NCBI GenBank assembly: GCA_003577005.1
Contig: QEUW01000074.1
Span: 1-22,615 of the forward strand
Length of the DNA stretch: 22,615 bases
Direction of reading: 5' to 3'
Source: Chloroflexota bacterium
GTDB taxonomy: Bacteria; Chloroflexota; Anaerolineae; Caldilineales; Caldilineaceae
Shown here: piece after piece, positions 22,067-22,615 of the stretch
Position numbering within the stretch: position 1 is the stretch's first letter
Layout of the letters: every line of letters starts with the position of its first letter
The notes under the pieces: generated by a model
The model's database searches: none
Told to the model about the DNA's origin: nothing
What the model saw: only the letters and a program-made list of their open reading frames with translations
Program-made: the position numbers and the translations under genes

Positions 22067-22615
22067 ATGAATCGTACAATACGCCTCTGGTTGATTATGG
22101 TCGCCGTCGCGTGCTGTCTGGCGGTAGTTGTGGCCGGCGCTGGCCGTCTGCTTGCAGGCACACTCACGACCGAGTATGCCCCAGAAATGATGAGCTATCA
22201 GGGTTTTCTCACCGACAGCAGCGCCCAGCCAATTAGCGGGACGGTGAAATTGGATTTTGCCATCTATGACGAAGCGACAGGCGGCAACCTGATGTGGGCC
22301 GAGAGCCACCCCAATACACCGGTGGTCGAGGGCTATTTTACCGTGCTGCTCGGTACGCAAGGTTCGCCGCTGACGCCGAGCGTCTTTAATGGCGCCACCC
22401 GCTATCTCCAGGTAACAGTGAATGACGGCGACTCCCTTCCACGCCAACGGATCGGGTCGGCCCCCTATGCGCTGCGGGCCGCATGGGCCGCAACGGCCCT
22501 TACCGCCACGACGGCCATCTCCGTGCCGTGGGGCAACGTCACCAGCCGCCCCTCCGGGTTGGACGATGGAGATGACGACACCTTAGGCAGCCTCTCATGC
22601 AGCGGCGGCCAGATC
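22067..22615 (+). CDS. Secreted surface-type protein with 'SYQG...PYALRA' domain (3' end beyond window)
   Basis: First 183 residues of a longer exported protein; the frame is open to the last base. The ATG at 22067 has AAGGAG 6 nt upstream. Residues 1-31 are a signal sequence ('MNRTIRLWLIMVAVACCLAVVVAG', likely cleavage near 'LLAG'). The mature start, 'MMSYQGFLTDSSAQPISGTVKLDFAIYD', then 'GNLMWAESHPN', 'VVEGYFTVLLGTQGSPLTPSVFNG', 'RYLQVTVNDG' and 'IGSAPYALRA', is a beta-rich domain found at the front of many large bacterial surface or fibre-like proteins. After it comes 'RPSGLDDGDDDTLGSLSCSGGQI', a linker type I associate with repeat-bearing surface proteins in Chloroflexota. Role in attachment or cell-surface structure is inference. 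No partner genes are visible. Confidence 0.8.
   Translation, partial: MNRTIRLWLIMVAVACCLAVVVAGAGRLLAGTLTTEYAPEMMSYQGFLTDSSAQPISGTVKLDFAIYDEATGGNLMWAESHPNTPVVEGYFTVLLGTQGSPLTPSVFNGATRYLQVTVNDGDSLPRQRIGSAPYALRAAWAATALTATTAISVPWGNVTSRPSGLDDGDDDTLGSLSCSGGQI

Noticed and set aside
1..22615. tRNA, rRNA and insertion-sequence genes
   Set aside because: No tRNA-like arms, rRNA sequence or transposase reading frame was recognised on either strand by eye; a small RNA could still be missed.

Overview
The window looks like chromosomal DNA from a Chloroflexota bacterium, probably Anaerolineae/Caldilineae. This is inferred from the high G+C, a very large BTAD/NB-ARC/TPR regulator, a small secreted protein ending in an 'LFLPII' tail, and a secreted protein with the 'SYQG...PYALRA' type of domain. 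No RNA gene, CRISPR array, complete insertion sequence or phage gene was seen. Almost everything reads as ordinary chromosome.

Region 1 (1-9652, minus strand) is one catabolic and transport cluster. In transcription order it encodes an SMP-30/gluconolactonase-type lactonase, a LarA-family nickel-pincer racemase/epimerase, an enolase-superfamily (MR/MLE) acid-sugar dehydratase, then an oligopeptide-type (Opp/Dpp) ABC importer: lipoprotein binding protein, DppC-like permease, a single-chain fusion of both ATPases, and a DppB-like permease that runs off the window. The order suggests a pathway: import a sugar derivative, open a lactone, epimerise the aldonate at C2, dehydrate it to a 2-keto-3-deoxy acid. 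The three enzymes are well supported by motifs; the substrate and pathway are inference. The gaps hold stem-loops, and the tail of a broken RelE/ParE-like toxin lies just after larA.

Region 2 (9653-12836) starts with a 384-bp non-coding gap holding two large adjacent stem-loops. Then come a plus-strand YyaL-type thioredoxin-domain protein and an A+T-richer RHH-antitoxin/PIN-toxin pair. The pair has a near-consensus promoter interleaved with a perfect 14-bp inverted repeat.

Region 3 (12849-18213, minus strand) holds a small secreted protein, an operon of TatD nuclease, polyprenyl diphosphate synthase and family 2 glycosyltransferase closed by a clear intrinsic terminator, and a phosphoglucomutase/phosphomannomutase. 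The TatD and mutase genes are separated by heptad repeats arranged as a large inverted repeat.

Region 4 (18328-22615) has a 1084-residue SARP/AfsR-like regulator (minus) divergent from a 70-residue gene (plus). The 99-bp gap between them carries three TTAGCG-type heptamers spaced exactly 11 bp apart, a fourth inverted copy, and a strong promoter for the regulator. This is the spacing SARP-type regulators recognise, so a self-controlled regulator/small-gene unit is the most attractive regulatory hypothesis here. The window ends inside a secreted surface-type protein.
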